Shown: positions 49,927 through 59,066 of the stretch, one piece after another
How the letters are laid out: each line of letters opens with the position of its first letter
How positions within the stretch are numbered: position 1 is the first letter of the stretch
From: Vibrio coralliilyticus ATCC BAA-450
GTDB taxonomy: Bacteria > Pseudomonadota > Gammaproteobacteria > Enterobacterales > Vibrionaceae
Assembly (NCBI RefSeq): GCF_000176135.1
Contig: NZ_ACZN01000018.1
Span: 682,001 to 746,000 of the forward strand
DNA length: 64,000 bases
Reading direction: 5' to 3'
Position numbers and translations under genes: made by a program
The notes under the pieces: generated by a model
Database searches by the model: none
Seen by the model: the letters and a program-made list of their open reading frames with translations, nothing else
Told to the model about the DNA's origin: nothing

Positions 49927-50002
49927 TGGAGCGACACACGAGGTTCGAACTCGTGACCTCAACCTTGGCAAGGTTGCGCTCTACCAACTGAGCTAGTGTC
50001 GC
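49927..50002 (-). tRNA. tRNA-Gly (anticodon GCC), second copy
   Basis: A 76-nt tRNA identical to 49676-49751, including the ATTTGGAG flank beyond CCA. It lies between tRNA-Leu and tRNA-Cys. The duplication around tRNA-Leu suggests a tandem copying event. Confidence 0.95.
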
Positions 50003-50005
50003 AAA

Positions 50006-50079
50006 TGGAGGCGCGTCCCGGAGTCGAACCGAGGTCCACGGATTTGCAATCCGCTGCATAGCCACTCTGCCAACGCGCC
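50006..50079 (-). tRNA. tRNA-Cys (anticodon GCA)
   Basis: A 74-nt tRNA with GGCGCGT acceptor, anticodon stem GGATT and loop containing GCA, GGTTCGACTCC T-arm and encoded CCA. It is the first tRNA after pgsA. Confidence 0.95.
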
Positions 50080-50315
50080 TTCGTAACACCAATCGTCTCG
50101 CTTATTTCGCTGCGTTCCTCTTGGGTACGGGATGCATTCTACGGATTCGAACTAATGAGTCAACACTATTTTTAATTTTTTGAATCGTTTGTCTAATTAA
50201 CAGTCAAAAGCTTCTAATTTGATTAATTTACTCTCAAAATTCTTTTGATTTTGACCAAGTTAACTTAAACAAAGTAGATGAGAGGCATAAAAAAACGGGC
50301 TATTGCCAGTTTTCT

Positions 50316-50873
50316 TTAATGATGCTCTTCACTGAGAAGATCGTCTTTGGCTGCCATTAAATACTGTGCCATAGACCAATAGGTCAATACGGTAGCAACA
50401 TAAAGCGCGGCGTAACCTAACCAAATCATCCAGTCATCATAACGCCAGATAAGCACCCATAAAGCAAACATTTGGCTAAGCGTTTTTACTTTACCTACCC
50501 ATGAAACTGCCACACTGGCACGTTTACCGATTTCTGCCATCCATTCACGCAATGCAGAAATAATGATTTCTCGAGCAATCATAGTCACAGCAGGAATTGT
50601 TACCCAAATGGAGTGGTAGTGTTCAGTGACAAGAATCAGAGCGGTCGCGACAAGGACTTTATCAGCAACAGGATCAATAAAAGCACCAAAACGAGAGGTT
50701 TGCCCCAACTTTCGCGCTAACATTCCATCTAGCCAGTCCGTGAACCCTGCAACCCAGAACACCATTGCCGCTGCAAAAGGTGCCCAACTGTAAGGAAGAT
50801 AAAAAACCACGACAAATACTGGAATAAGGAAAAGTCGTAACAAAGATAAAATGTTAGGGATATTTAAACGCAT
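50316..50873 (-). CDS. pgsA: CDP-diacylglycerol-glycerol-3-phosphate phosphatidyltransferase
   Basis: The 185-residue inner-membrane enzyme commits CDP-diacylglycerol to phosphatidylglycerol and cardiolipin. It has the CDP-alcohol motif D-x2-D-G-x2-A-R-x8-G-x3-D-x3-D: D46, D49, G50, A53, R54, G63, D67 and D71 (FTDWLDGMLARKLG; GAFIDPVADK). About five membrane helices are visible. Its position between uvrC and a Gly/Cys/Leu tRNA cluster is the conserved gammaproteobacterial arrangement. Confidence 0.95.
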   Translation of the reverse strand: MRLNIPNILSLLRLFLIPVFVVVFYLPYSWAPFAAAMVFWVAGFTDWLDGMLARKLGQTSRFGAFIDPVADKVLVATALILVTEHYHSIWVTIPAVTMIAREIIISALREWMAEIGKRASVAVSWVGKVKTLSQMFALWVLIWRYDDWMIWLGYAALYVATVLTYWSMAQYLMAAKDDLLSEEHH

Positions 50874-50951
50874 ATTTATTGAGGCTCTTATCGTTTGCGT
50901 ATTGCTCTGTTCACTGCTTAAAAACAGGGCTCTTATGGTGCGGGATTTTTC

Positions 50952-52784
50952 CTATTGTTTCAATGCTTGATAAATGTTTTCTGCCAAAGAAACACTAATC
51001 CCAGGGACTTTGGCGATTTCTTCAACGCTAGCACGTTGAAGTTCCTGTAATCCCCCCATGTATTTGAGCAATGCCTGACGACGTTTCGGCCCCACCCCTT
51101 CAATGCCTTCCAAGGCACTGGTTCTTCTTGTTTTTCCACGTTTAGCCCGATGCCCCGCAATGGCATGGTTATGGCTTTCATCACGGATATGTTGCATCAA
51201 ATGTAGAGCTGGTGCATCACTAGGCAAGTTGAACTCTTCACCGTCTGTGGTAATCAAAGTTTCCAATCCTGGTTTACGCGTCACTCCTTTCGCAATACCA
51301 ATCAAACGTGGCCGCTTAGGCCAATCTCCCCAGTACTGTGAAATGATTTCAAACGCTCGATTAAGCTGCCCTTTACCACCATCAATAAACACAATATCCG
51401 GGATTTTTTCCACATCCAGCTGCTTAGAGTAACGCCTCTCGAGTGCTTGTCCCATCGCGGCGTAATCGTCACCACCGGTAATCCCAGTAATATTGTAGCG
51501 ACGGTATTCCTGCTTCACTGGCCCTTCTTGATTAAACACAACACAAGAAGCAATCGTACTTTCGCCCATCGTATGCGATATGTCGAAACATTCCATACGA
51601 GTGATGATATCCATACCTAAGACTTCCCGTAACTCTTTAAAGCGTTGGGATATCGTCATCTTGTGATTGATTTTGGTAGTAATTGCCGTCAGTGCGTTGG
51701 TATTCGACAGCTTAAGGTAGCGCCCACGAGTTCCCGTCGGATTAACATGAAAATTGACTTTACGTCCGGCAATCTCGCCTAAAGCTTCTTGTAATGGCAG
51801 CGATTCTTCCATCAGGCCGGAGTTAAGGATGATTCGTGTCGGGATCGTTCGTGCTTCGTTGTGGCTCAGGTAATACTGGCTCAAAAAACTATAAAACACT
51901 TCTTCTTGAGTCGTATCATTTGGAATTTTAGGAAAATGGCTACGACTGCCCAAAATCTTACCTTGGCGAATCATCAGAATATGGACACAGGCAATGCCGT
52001 TCTCTTGAGCAAAACCCAAAACGTCCATATCATCTTGAGAGTCTTCAGACACAAACTGCTGCTCCTGAACACGTCGTATCGCTTGTATTTGGTCTCTAAA
52101 CTTTGCCGCGTCTTCAAACTTAAGACTTTTACTAGCCAGCTCCATCTTTTCAACCAAGGTCGTGAGAACTTGCTGATCTTTTCCTTGCAGGAACAAACGA
52201 ACAAAACCCACCAGCTCGGCATAATCTTCATCGGAGATAATACTGCTAACACATGGCCCCGCACATCGGCCAATTTGGTACATCAGACAAGGCCGAGTTC
52301 GATTACTGTAAACCGTATCTTCACATTGTCGAACCGGGAAAATTTTTTGAATTAAGTGCAGCGTTTCCCGAACTGCTCCCGAGTCAGGGTAAGGACCAAA
52401 GTATTCACCTTTGCGCTTTTTTGCTCCGCGATGCATAGATAGCCTCGGGTGCTTATGGCCGCTGACAAAAATGTAAGGGTATGACTTGTCATCACGCAGT
52501 AATACATTGTATTTGGGTAAATACTGCTTAATGTAGTTGTGTTCAAGTATCAGGGCTTCTGTTTCGGTGTGCGTCACCGTAACATCAATCTTGTCAATAT
52601 TACTGACTAGAGCTCGTGTTTTTTCGCTGTCTACTTTCTTACGGAAATAGCTAGAAAGACGCTTTTTAAGGTCTTTGGCTTTACCTACGTAAATGACAAC
52701 AGCCTCGGCGTTATACATTCTGTACACGCCGGGCTGATTAGTAACGGTTTTTAGAAAGGAAGCCGAGTCGAATGTGGCGGTCAC
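50952..52784 (-). CDS. uvrC: Excinuclease ABC subunit C
   Basis: The 610-residue nucleotide-excision-repair endonuclease has an N-terminal GIY-YIG nuclease (about 15-95; QPGVYRMYNAEAVVIYVGKA), a UvrB-binding UVR motif near 205-240, an RNase H-like 5' nuclease domain (FDISHTMGE; VFIDGGKGQL) and a C-terminal helix-hairpin-helix pair (IEGVGPKRRQALL; VPGISVSLAENIY). The start is a GTG whose first G is the last base of the varA stop, so the two genes are translationally coupled. Confidence 0.96.
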   Translation of the reverse strand: MTATFDSASFLKTVTNQPGVYRMYNAEAVVIYVGKAKDLKKRLSSYFRKKVDSEKTRALVSNIDKIDVTVTHTETEALILEHNYIKQYLPKYNVLLRDDKSYPYIFVSGHKHPRLSMHRGAKKRKGEYFGPYPDSGAVRETLHLIQKIFPVRQCEDTVYSNRTRPCLMYQIGRCAGPCVSSIISDEDYAELVGFVRLFLQGKDQQVLTTLVEKMELASKSLKFEDAAKFRDQIQAIRRVQEQQFVSEDSQDDMDVLGFAQENGIACVHILMIRQGKILGSRSHFPKIPNDTTQEEVFYSFLSQYYLSHNEARTIPTRIILNSGLMEESLPLQEALGEIAGRKVNFHVNPTGTRGRYLKLSNTNALTAITTKINHKMTISQRFKELREVLGMDIITRMECFDISHTMGESTIASCVVFNQEGPVKQEYRRYNITGITGGDDYAAMGQALERRYSKQLDVEKIPDIVFIDGGKGQLNRAFEIISQYWGDWPKRPRLIGIAKGVTRKPGLETLITTDGEEFNLPSDAPALHLMQHIRDESHNHAIAGHRAKRGKTRRTSALEGIEGVGPKRRQALLKYMGGLQELQRASVEEIAKVPGISVSLAENIYQALKQ

Positions 52785-53428
52785 TACAATGTCTCAGTGT
52801 CTAACATTCCATGGCGGATGGCTAGATGAGTCAACTCTACGTCACCGCTGATGTCCAGCTTATTGAACAAGCGGTAGCGGTAACTGTTGACAGTTTTCGG
52901 GCTCAAATTCAACTGCTCTGAAATATCGGTTACCTTCTGCCCTTTGGTGATCATCATCATGATCTGCAATTCACGCTCAGAAAGATCGGCAAAAGGATTT
53001 TCCGATGCTGGAGAGAATTGGCTAAGCGCCATCTGCTGAGCAATTTCAGGAGAAATATAACGTTGGCCGCTATTTACAACACGAATTGCGTTGACCATTT
53101 CATCTGGCCCCGCACCTTTAGTCAGGTAGCCTGCGGCACCTGCTTGCATCACTTTAGTTGGAAACGGATTTTCCGTATGAACAGTTAAAACGATGATTTT
53201 CACATCAGGATTGAACCGCAAGATTTTCTTGGTAGCTTCTAAGCCACCAATACCTGGCATATTCATATCCATCAAAATGACATCGGCATGATTGCTACGA
53301 CACCATTTTGCTGCGTCTTCACCGCTTTCAGCTTCCCCTGCTACGTTCATTCCACGGACGTCTTCAATAATACGTCGTATCCCTGTGCGAACCAGCTCGT
53401 GATCATCTACAAGGAAAACACTTATCAA
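52784..53428 (-). CDS. varA: VarA/UvrY-type response regulator
   Basis: The 214-residue response regulator has a receiver domain with acidic pocket D8/D9 and phospho-acceptor D54 (ILMDMNMPG) and a LuxR-type HTH (about 145-205; LSERELQIMMMITKGQKVTD). It matches V. cholerae VarA and E. coli UvrY, which act with the VarS/BarA kinase to drive CsrB-type small RNAs and control carbon storage and virulence. I chose the TTG at 53428: GGAG lies eight bases upstream and the protein then begins as in VarA. It is followed directly by uvrC. Confidence 0.94.
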   Translation of the reverse strand: MISVFLVDDHELVRTGIRRIIEDVRGMNVAGEAESGEDAAKWCRSNHADVILMDMNMPGIGGLEATKKILRFNPDVKIIVLTVHTENPFPTKVMQAGAAGYLTKGAGPDEMVNAIRVVNSGQRYISPEIAQQMALSQFSPASENPFADLSERELQIMMMITKGQKVTDISEQLNLSPKTVNSYRYRLFNKLDISGDVELTHLAIRHGMLDTETL

Positions 53429-53777
53429 ACTTGTATCTCCACACTTCTTGATTGGCTCTGCACCCACTATTTGTAGTGGATAACAGCATGGCAGCCTATT
53501 TTAACTTAAATTACGCTTTTTACTTACTCTGAATATGTGCTCAAACGCAAACTTTAGCAAGTACTTATTTTCATATCTGCTGCTTAGCACGTTAATAACC
53601 ATGCAATCAATAAGTTAAGTCATACAATGAGGTTATGAGTCAAAAATCGGCATACGCACACACAACACAAGGCTTACCATTGAAAACGAATCTAACTTCA
53701 CCTATTAATACATAGTGCAGTGCGCATAGTTGCACACTTTAAAGTACATTTTAAATATCATCTTATAAGGATATGTT
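53429..53777. other. Intergenic region between varA and the DUF3015 gene
   Basis: About 350 bp of AT-rich DNA with the divergent promoters. A TGCAGTGCGCATAGTTGCAC segment near 53718 is partly symmetric. I see no gene, riboswitch or clear operator. Confidence 0.35.
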
Positions 53778-54263
53778 ATGAAAAAGCTTCTAGCAGTGGC
53801 AGCCCTAGCAACAACTATTCCTATGTCTAATCTAGCACTTGCTGACAATGATATTGGTTGTGGTTTGGGTACTATGGTATTCGACGGTCAGTCAGGCAAA
53901 GTTTCTAAAATTCTAGCTGCTACAACTAACGGCACTTCAGGTAACCAAACTTTTGGTATCACTTTCGGTACTCTAGGTTGTGACGGCACAGGTACAATTT
54001 CATCATCTGAAAAGCTAGCCATGTTCATTGATGGCAACATGGACAACCTAGCACGTGATATCGCTAAAGGCGAAGGTGAAACTCTGGCAACACTTTCTGA
54101 AGTTTGGGGTATTAATGAAGCTGACAAAGCAGCATTCAACACTCTAGCTCAAGAAAACTTTGCGCAAGTATTCAAATCTGAAAATGTCACTTCTCAAGAA
54201 GTATTTGTAAACCTGAACAACGTTGTTGCGGATAACGCACAATTAGCGGGTTACGCTATTTAA
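53778..54263 (+). CDS. DUF3015-family secreted protein
   Basis: The 161-residue precursor has a signal peptide (about 1-22, ending LALA) and the DUF3015 pattern: DIGCGLGTMVFDG, two conserved Cys (GCGLG, LGCDG), and FIDGNMDNLARDIAKGEGET. It is periplasmic or secreted, with no known activity. AAGGATAT precedes the ATG. It is followed by a terminator and then the DUF4105 gene, a pairing I have seen in Vibrio and related genera. Confidence 0.85.
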   Translation: MKKLLAVAALATTIPMSNLALADNDIGCGLGTMVFDGQSGKVSKILAATTNGTSGNQTFGITFGTLGCDGTGTISSSEKLAMFIDGNMDNLARDIAKGEGETLATLSEVWGINEADKAAFNTLAQENFAQVFKSENVTSQEVFVNLNNVVADNAQLAGYAI

Positions 54264-54274
54264 TCAATGCCCTA

Positions 54275-54303
54275 TTAAAAGGTGCCTTTCTAGGCACCTT
54301 TTT
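54275..54303 (+). terminator. Terminator of the DUF3015 gene
   Basis: AAAAGGTGCCT / AGGCACCTTTTT form a perfect stem with a TTCT loop, followed by T-rich sequence. Confidence 0.88.
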
Positions 54304-54388
54304 CACACCACCCTAAAGCCTCCCTATTATTTGTTGTATCCTGACGCTAAAAGTAGAAGCTCAATCGAACTGTAAGACTGTGTATTAG

Positions 54389-56245
54389 ATGAAGTCCCCT
54401 TTGCTAAAAACCTCTTTGTTGTGTGGCTTAAGCTTGAGCCTTTTATTACCTTCAGCATCAATCGCTAGTGAATTCGATGTAGAACAGCTCTCCAAGCACT
54501 CATACTGGCATAAGCTCGGCCACTATTTGCCTGCGCTTCTATCTGGATACGAAAGTACCGTCGATAAAAGCGAATTTTTTCTTTCGGAACAAGGAAAGTA
54601 CTCTCCAAAAGCGGAGCTTGAGGCAACCATCAGTCGGCTTTATTCAGAGGATAAGCAACTTGCATTGGAGACTCAGTGTCAATATCCAGCACGCTATAGT
54701 TGGCTTGAACAGCAACAAGGTCGCCAGGCGATATTGAACTGCCCAGAGCTAGAAACTTGGAGCCAAGTCATCGACCCGGCTGGTCTTACGCTTGTTTTCC
54801 CAACCGCATTTATGAATAACCCTTCTTCTATGTTTGGTCACACCCTATTGCGTGTCGACGCTAAGGATCAAACCAGACATAAAGAATTGGTCGCATTTGC
54901 CATTAATTTTGCTGCTGAGCCAGAAACAGATGACAACCCCGCTCTGTTTGCGATCAAAGGATTGATCGGCAGCTACCCCGGTCGTTACATCGTGATGCCA
55001 TATTATCGAAAAGTTCGTGAATACAACGACATCGAATCGAGAGATATTTGGGAGTACAAACTTAAACTCAATGAAGAGGAAGTAAATCGGGTTTTATTAC
55101 ACTTATGGGAAATGCAAAGAGCAGAGTTTGATTACTATTTCTTAGACGAAAACTGTTCTTATCAGTTGCTGTCTCTATTGGATGTCGCTCGGGAAGACTT
55201 AAGCTTGACCAAAGACTTCTCGATACAGGCAATTCCGTCAGATACAGTTTATGCATTAGCGGAAAGCGGATTATTGGAAGAAACTCAATATCGCGAGGCA
55301 TTTGGCACCAGATTGCTACATCAAGCCAATGAAGCCGATGAGAAAATCTTCGAGGCTGCTAAAAAAGCGACACAAGGCGAGTACCCGAGTGAAAACGAAT
55401 TCTCAGATGAAGAACGAGCAGCAATTCTAGAACTCGCCTACGAGTGGTTAAACTTTCAATTGTATGACTCCGGTTTAGAACGAGATCCGACAGCCAAACG
55501 GCTAACCAAATTGCTCTATCTGCGCAGCAGAATCAAAGTAGAGTCTCCGTTTACCCCAGTTCCTCAGCCTGACGTTCCACCAGAAAAAGGGCACGCTTCC
55601 GCCCGTATCGGACTGAGCTACCAATACTGGGATGAGTTCAGTAATCAAGCCACCATTGAATGGAGAGCGGCGTATCATGATTTGCTTGACTCACAGGATG
55701 GCTTCATACCTGGCGCACAGATCAACTTTCTAGATACTCAAGTGAGTATTGATCAGCAAGGCACTTCTCGACTCGATAGGTTTTACTTTATCGACACAAT
55801 GGCGCTTGCTCCAAGTAATAGAGTATTCGACAGTTGGGCTTGGAATATTCGCACTGGCTTTGATAGACAGCCTCTGTCTAATAAGTTGGCAGGAAGATGG
55901 TTTGGACAAGGTGGCTTTGGCAAGGCTTGGGGCTCACCAGACAAGATCCACGTATACACACTCTTTTCAGGTGCAGTCAGTGGCGGCAATCTGACGGAAT
56001 ATGACGCAGTCTCTGGGGTCGGCTTGGAAACGGGAGCAATTTTCCAAGCTGGACGTAATCATAGAATAGGATTACAAGCTCAATATATGGCGCTGATTAA
56101 CTCTCAGGAAGAGAGCCATGTCGAAATTGATGCAAGCTGGAACTGGAGCTTCAATCGTAATTTTGCTGTGCGAACGCAACTGAGTTATCAAAGTTGGCAG
56201 TCTGAGAACATTGGCGCCAGACTGACAGGCTTTATCTATTATTAA
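54389..56245 (+). CDS. DUF4105-family envelope protein
   Basis: The 618-residue precursor has a signal peptide (about 1-26, ending SIAS) and the DUF4105 domain with PSSMFGHTLLRVD, GSYPGRYIVMPYY and the YYFLDENCSYQLLSLL block (His, Asn-Cys), which suggests a papain-like or NlpC/P60-like active site. The C-terminal ~230 residues are β-rich, ending in GFIYY, and may form an outer-membrane or surface domain. The role is unknown; it may act on an envelope substrate with the DUF3015 protein upstream. Confidence 0.8.
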   Translation: MKSPLLKTSLLCGLSLSLLLPSASIASEFDVEQLSKHSYWHKLGHYLPALLSGYESTVDKSEFFLSEQGKYSPKAELEATISRLYSEDKQLALETQCQYPARYSWLEQQQGRQAILNCPELETWSQVIDPAGLTLVFPTAFMNNPSSMFGHTLLRVDAKDQTRHKELVAFAINFAAEPETDDNPALFAIKGLIGSYPGRYIVMPYYRKVREYNDIESRDIWEYKLKLNEEEVNRVLLHLWEMQRAEFDYYFLDENCSYQLLSLLDVAREDLSLTKDFSIQAIPSDTVYALAESGLLEETQYREAFGTRLLHQANEADEKIFEAAKKATQGEYPSENEFSDEERAAILELAYEWLNFQLYDSGLERDPTAKRLTKLLYLRSRIKVESPFTPVPQPDVPPEKGHASARIGLSYQYWDEFSNQATIEWRAAYHDLLDSQDGFIPGAQINFLDTQVSIDQQGTSRLDRFYFIDTMALAPSNRVFDSWAWNIRTGFDRQPLSNKLAGRWFGQGGFGKAWGSPDKIHVYTLFSGAVSGGNLTEYDAVSGVGLETGAIFQAGRNHRIGLQAQYMALINSQEESHVEIDASWNWSFNRNFAVRTQLSYQSWQSENIGARLTGFIYY

Positions 56246-56319
56246 GAGAACGCCTGCTTATGCTAAGCTAGTGAAACCAAGCTTCATCCGTTGCTTGGTT
56301 TTCATTTAGAGCAGTACAA

Positions 56320-58683
56320 ATGTCCGTCCAACAAGGTTTCCTACTTACTCGCCACGCCAGAGATGTTTCTGGTCAAACTCAGATCGATTTATGGTTATCT
56401 ACTGATAATGGGCCGGTACAGCTTGTTATACCGGGAGAAAAACCCGTCTTCTTTATTCCTCAAGACGATATCGAACAATGCCAAGCTTTAGTTAGCGAGT
56501 TATCCATTCAGGCTGAGATAAAACCTTTGGCGTTGCATAGCTTTGATGATGTAAAACTTGCGGCTTGTTACTGCTTAACCGTTAAAGACGGACAACGGCT
56601 AAGTCAGAAATTCAAACATCATGAGATTCTTGTACTCGAAGACGATATACGCCTTGCCGATCGATATTTAATGGAGCGCTTTGTTCAAGGCAGTGTCGAA
56701 TTTACCGGTCACCCCCAACGCAGGAAAGACTACACTCGCTTTTCAAACGTCAAATGCCGTCAGGGTCACTATACCCCTCAGTTAAAGGTTGTCTCACTCG
56801 ATATCGAATGTTCAGAGAAAGGCGTTCTTTACTCTATAGGACTCGATAGTCCTATGGACAGCCGTGTCATCATGATTGGAGAACCGCAAGCTGCTGAAAC
56901 CGCTGTTGAGTGGGTCCAAGACGAGAAACACTTATTGCTCTCACTGATCACGTGGTTTCAGCAATTTGATCCCGATGTCATCGTAGGTTGGAACGTCATT
57001 GACTTTGACTTTAGGCTGCTACATAAACGTGCCGAGTGGAATAAAGTCAGATTAGCAATTGGGCGTGCGAATCAGGCGAGTTTTTTCCGCACCTCAAGTA
57101 ACACTCAACAAGCATTCATATCAATCCCAGGTCGCGTGGTTTTAGATGGTATCGATACGCTAAAAACCGCCACTTATCACTTTCGAAGCTGGTCGCTAGA
57201 ATCAGTGTCTCAGGAGTTACTCGGAGAGGGTAAACAAATCCACAACGTTCATGATCGAATGGACGAAATCAATTACATGTTCAAAAAGGACAAACCCTCA
57301 CTTGCAAAGTACAACCTGCAAGATTGTGTTCTGGTCAACAAGATTTTTGCCCACACCCACTTGCTTGAGTTTGCCATCGAACGCTCTAAATTGACTGGTG
57401 TTGAACTGGACCGTGTCGGCGGCTCGGTCGCGGCATTTACCAATCTTTACCTGCCACAAATCCATCGTGCTGGGTACATTGCCCCTAACCTACATTCTGA
57501 AAACTGGTTGGCTAGCCCAGGGGGCTATGTAATGGACTCCATCCCAAACCTGTATGATTCGGTGTTAGTTCTGGATTTTAAGAGCCTATACCCTTCCATT
57601 ATCCGTTCATTCCTAATTGACCCAATGGGTTTGATCGAAGGGTTGAAATTGGACGTGGGTAAACAGGAAAACCAAGCTGTTGAAGGATTTCGTGGCGGTC
57701 AATTTCATCGTAGTAAACACTTTTTGCCCGAGATGATCGAAAACCTGTGGGCGGCGCGTGATATCGCCAAGAAAAACAACGAAAAGGCCTTCTCACAGGC
57801 GATCAAAATCATTATGAACTCCTTCTACGGCGTACTGGGCTCTTCTGGCTGTCGCTTCTTTGATACTCGCTTGGCATCAAGTATCACTATGCGTGGTCAC
57901 GAAATCATGAAGCAGACGAAAGTACTCATCGAAGAGCAAGGCTATCAAGTGATTTATGGGGATACAGATTCGACGTTTGTTTCTTTGAACGGGCAATTTT
58001 CTCAAGAGCAAGCCGATGAGATTGGCCACCAGCTTGTCGAGCATATCAATTCGTGGTGGACGACCCATCTCAAACAAGAGTACGGCCTTACCTCAATCCT
58101 CGAACTGGAGTATGAAACCCACTATAAGAAGTTTCTGATGCCAACTATCCGTGGTCAAGAAACAGGATCCAAAAAGCGTTACGCAGGCTTGATTGGCGAA
58201 GGCGACAGGGAAAAAATTGTCTTTAAGGGATTGGAAAGTGCTCGCACCGACTGGACTCCGCTCGCTCAGCGCTTTCAGCAAGATCTGTATTCACTGGTTT
58301 TCCATGGTAAAGATCCCTCTGACTACGTTCGGGATTTTGTCGAAAGAACCATGGCGGGCGAATTTGATGATGAGCTGGTTTACCAAAAAAGGCTACGCCG
58401 GAAGCTACACGAGTATCAGAAAAACGTACCACCACAAGTGCGTGCAGCTCGGTTAGCAGATGAAATCAATGCCCAGTTAGGTCGCCCTTTGCAATACCAA
58501 AACAAAGGACGAATTGAATACCTGATTACGATTTCTGGCCCTGAACCCAAAGAATACCTTAAAAGCAACATTGATTATCAGCACTACATTGATAAACAGC
58601 TTCAGCCTGTTGCAGAGGCTATCTTGCCATTTATTGGCATCGATTTTTCAACGCTCAGTGAGCCTCAACTCGGTTTGTTCTAA
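56320..58683 (+). CDS. polB: DNA polymerase II (family B)
   Basis: The 787-residue family B polymerase matches E. coli Pol II (783 residues). Exonuclease motifs are SLDIECS (near 161), IVGWNVIDFDF and KYNLQDC. Polymerase motif A is LDFKSLYPSIIRSF (near 418), motif B KIIMNSFYGVLGS (near 494) and motif C YGDTDSTFV (near 544), followed by KKRYAG. It is an SOS-induced proofreading polymerase used in replication restart and lesion bypass. I see no obvious LexA box in the ~75 bp upstream. All catalytic residues appear intact. Confidence 0.96.
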   Translation: MSVQQGFLLTRHARDVSGQTQIDLWLSTDNGPVQLVIPGEKPVFFIPQDDIEQCQALVSELSIQAEIKPLALHSFDDVKLAACYCLTVKDGQRLSQKFKHHEILVLEDDIRLADRYLMERFVQGSVEFTGHPQRRKDYTRFSNVKCRQGHYTPQLKVVSLDIECSEKGVLYSIGLDSPMDSRVIMIGEPQAAETAVEWVQDEKHLLLSLITWFQQFDPDVIVGWNVIDFDFRLLHKRAEWNKVRLAIGRANQASFFRTSSNTQQAFISIPGRVVLDGIDTLKTATYHFRSWSLESVSQELLGEGKQIHNVHDRMDEINYMFKKDKPSLAKYNLQDCVLVNKIFAHTHLLEFAIERSKLTGVELDRVGGSVAAFTNLYLPQIHRAGYIAPNLHSENWLASPGGYVMDSIPNLYDSVLVLDFKSLYPSIIRSFLIDPMGLIEGLKLDVGKQENQAVEGFRGGQFHRSKHFLPEMIENLWAARDIAKKNNEKAFSQAIKIIMNSFYGVLGSSGCRFFDTRLASSITMRGHEIMKQTKVLIEEQGYQVIYGDTDSTFVSLNGQFSQEQADEIGHQLVEHINSWWTTHLKQEYGLTSILELEYETHYKKFLMPTIRGQETGSKKRYAGLIGEGDREKIVFKGLESARTDWTPLAQRFQQDLYSLVFHGKDPSDYVRDFVERTMAGEFDDELVYQKRLRRKLHEYQKNVPPQVRAARLADEINAQLGRPLQYQNKGRIEYLITISGPEPKEYLKSNIDYQHYIDKQLQPVAEAILPFIGIDFSTLSEPQLGLF

Positions 58684-58699
58684 CACTGAAGAAACTATA

Positions 58700-58855
58700 T
58701 TGAAGGGCGCTGTTATTCCAGATGAGTACACTCCATTTTTACGTATCGATGTTCGCTCTATCGTTCGTACTGCAAGTAGTGATGCGCTCACCTATGAGTT
58801 AACCGCCAACGGTGCGAGACACTCGTTCAGAATCAAATATTTGATCATATAACAT
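58700..58855 (+). pseudogene. Possible gene remnant or small ORF after polB
   Basis: From a TTG near 58700 an open frame runs to a TAA at about 58852 and encodes about 50 residues: KGAVIPDEYTPFLRIDVRS followed by SDALTYELTANGARHSFRI. The residues and codons look protein-like, and the peptide reads like the end of a β-rich domain, but there is no good ribosome-binding site and the same frame overlaps polB upstream. I do not recognise a family. It may be a remnant of a lost gene. Confidence 0.3.
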
Positions 58856-59066
58856 ACATCTTTGCTTGCGATTTTTAACTCATTTTTAACCCCATTTGTA
58901 CTATTAACGACATGCAGCCACCATTTGAACATTCGGTGCTGCTTAATTCTTTATTTTGACCAAACCTAGCGAATCACACAAATCTTGACTATTCCCGTTA
59001 GCAACTTGATTGGTGTCCAGACTGCCTGCGTTCAGGTTTATGTCATCAAATGACAAGAGAGATAGT
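58856..59066. other. Upstream region of the haemolysin gene
   Basis: About 210 bp of AT-rich DNA that should hold the haemolysin promoter. Together with the remnant before it, 383 bp separate polB and the haemolysin. No clear operator is seen. Confidence 0.35.
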
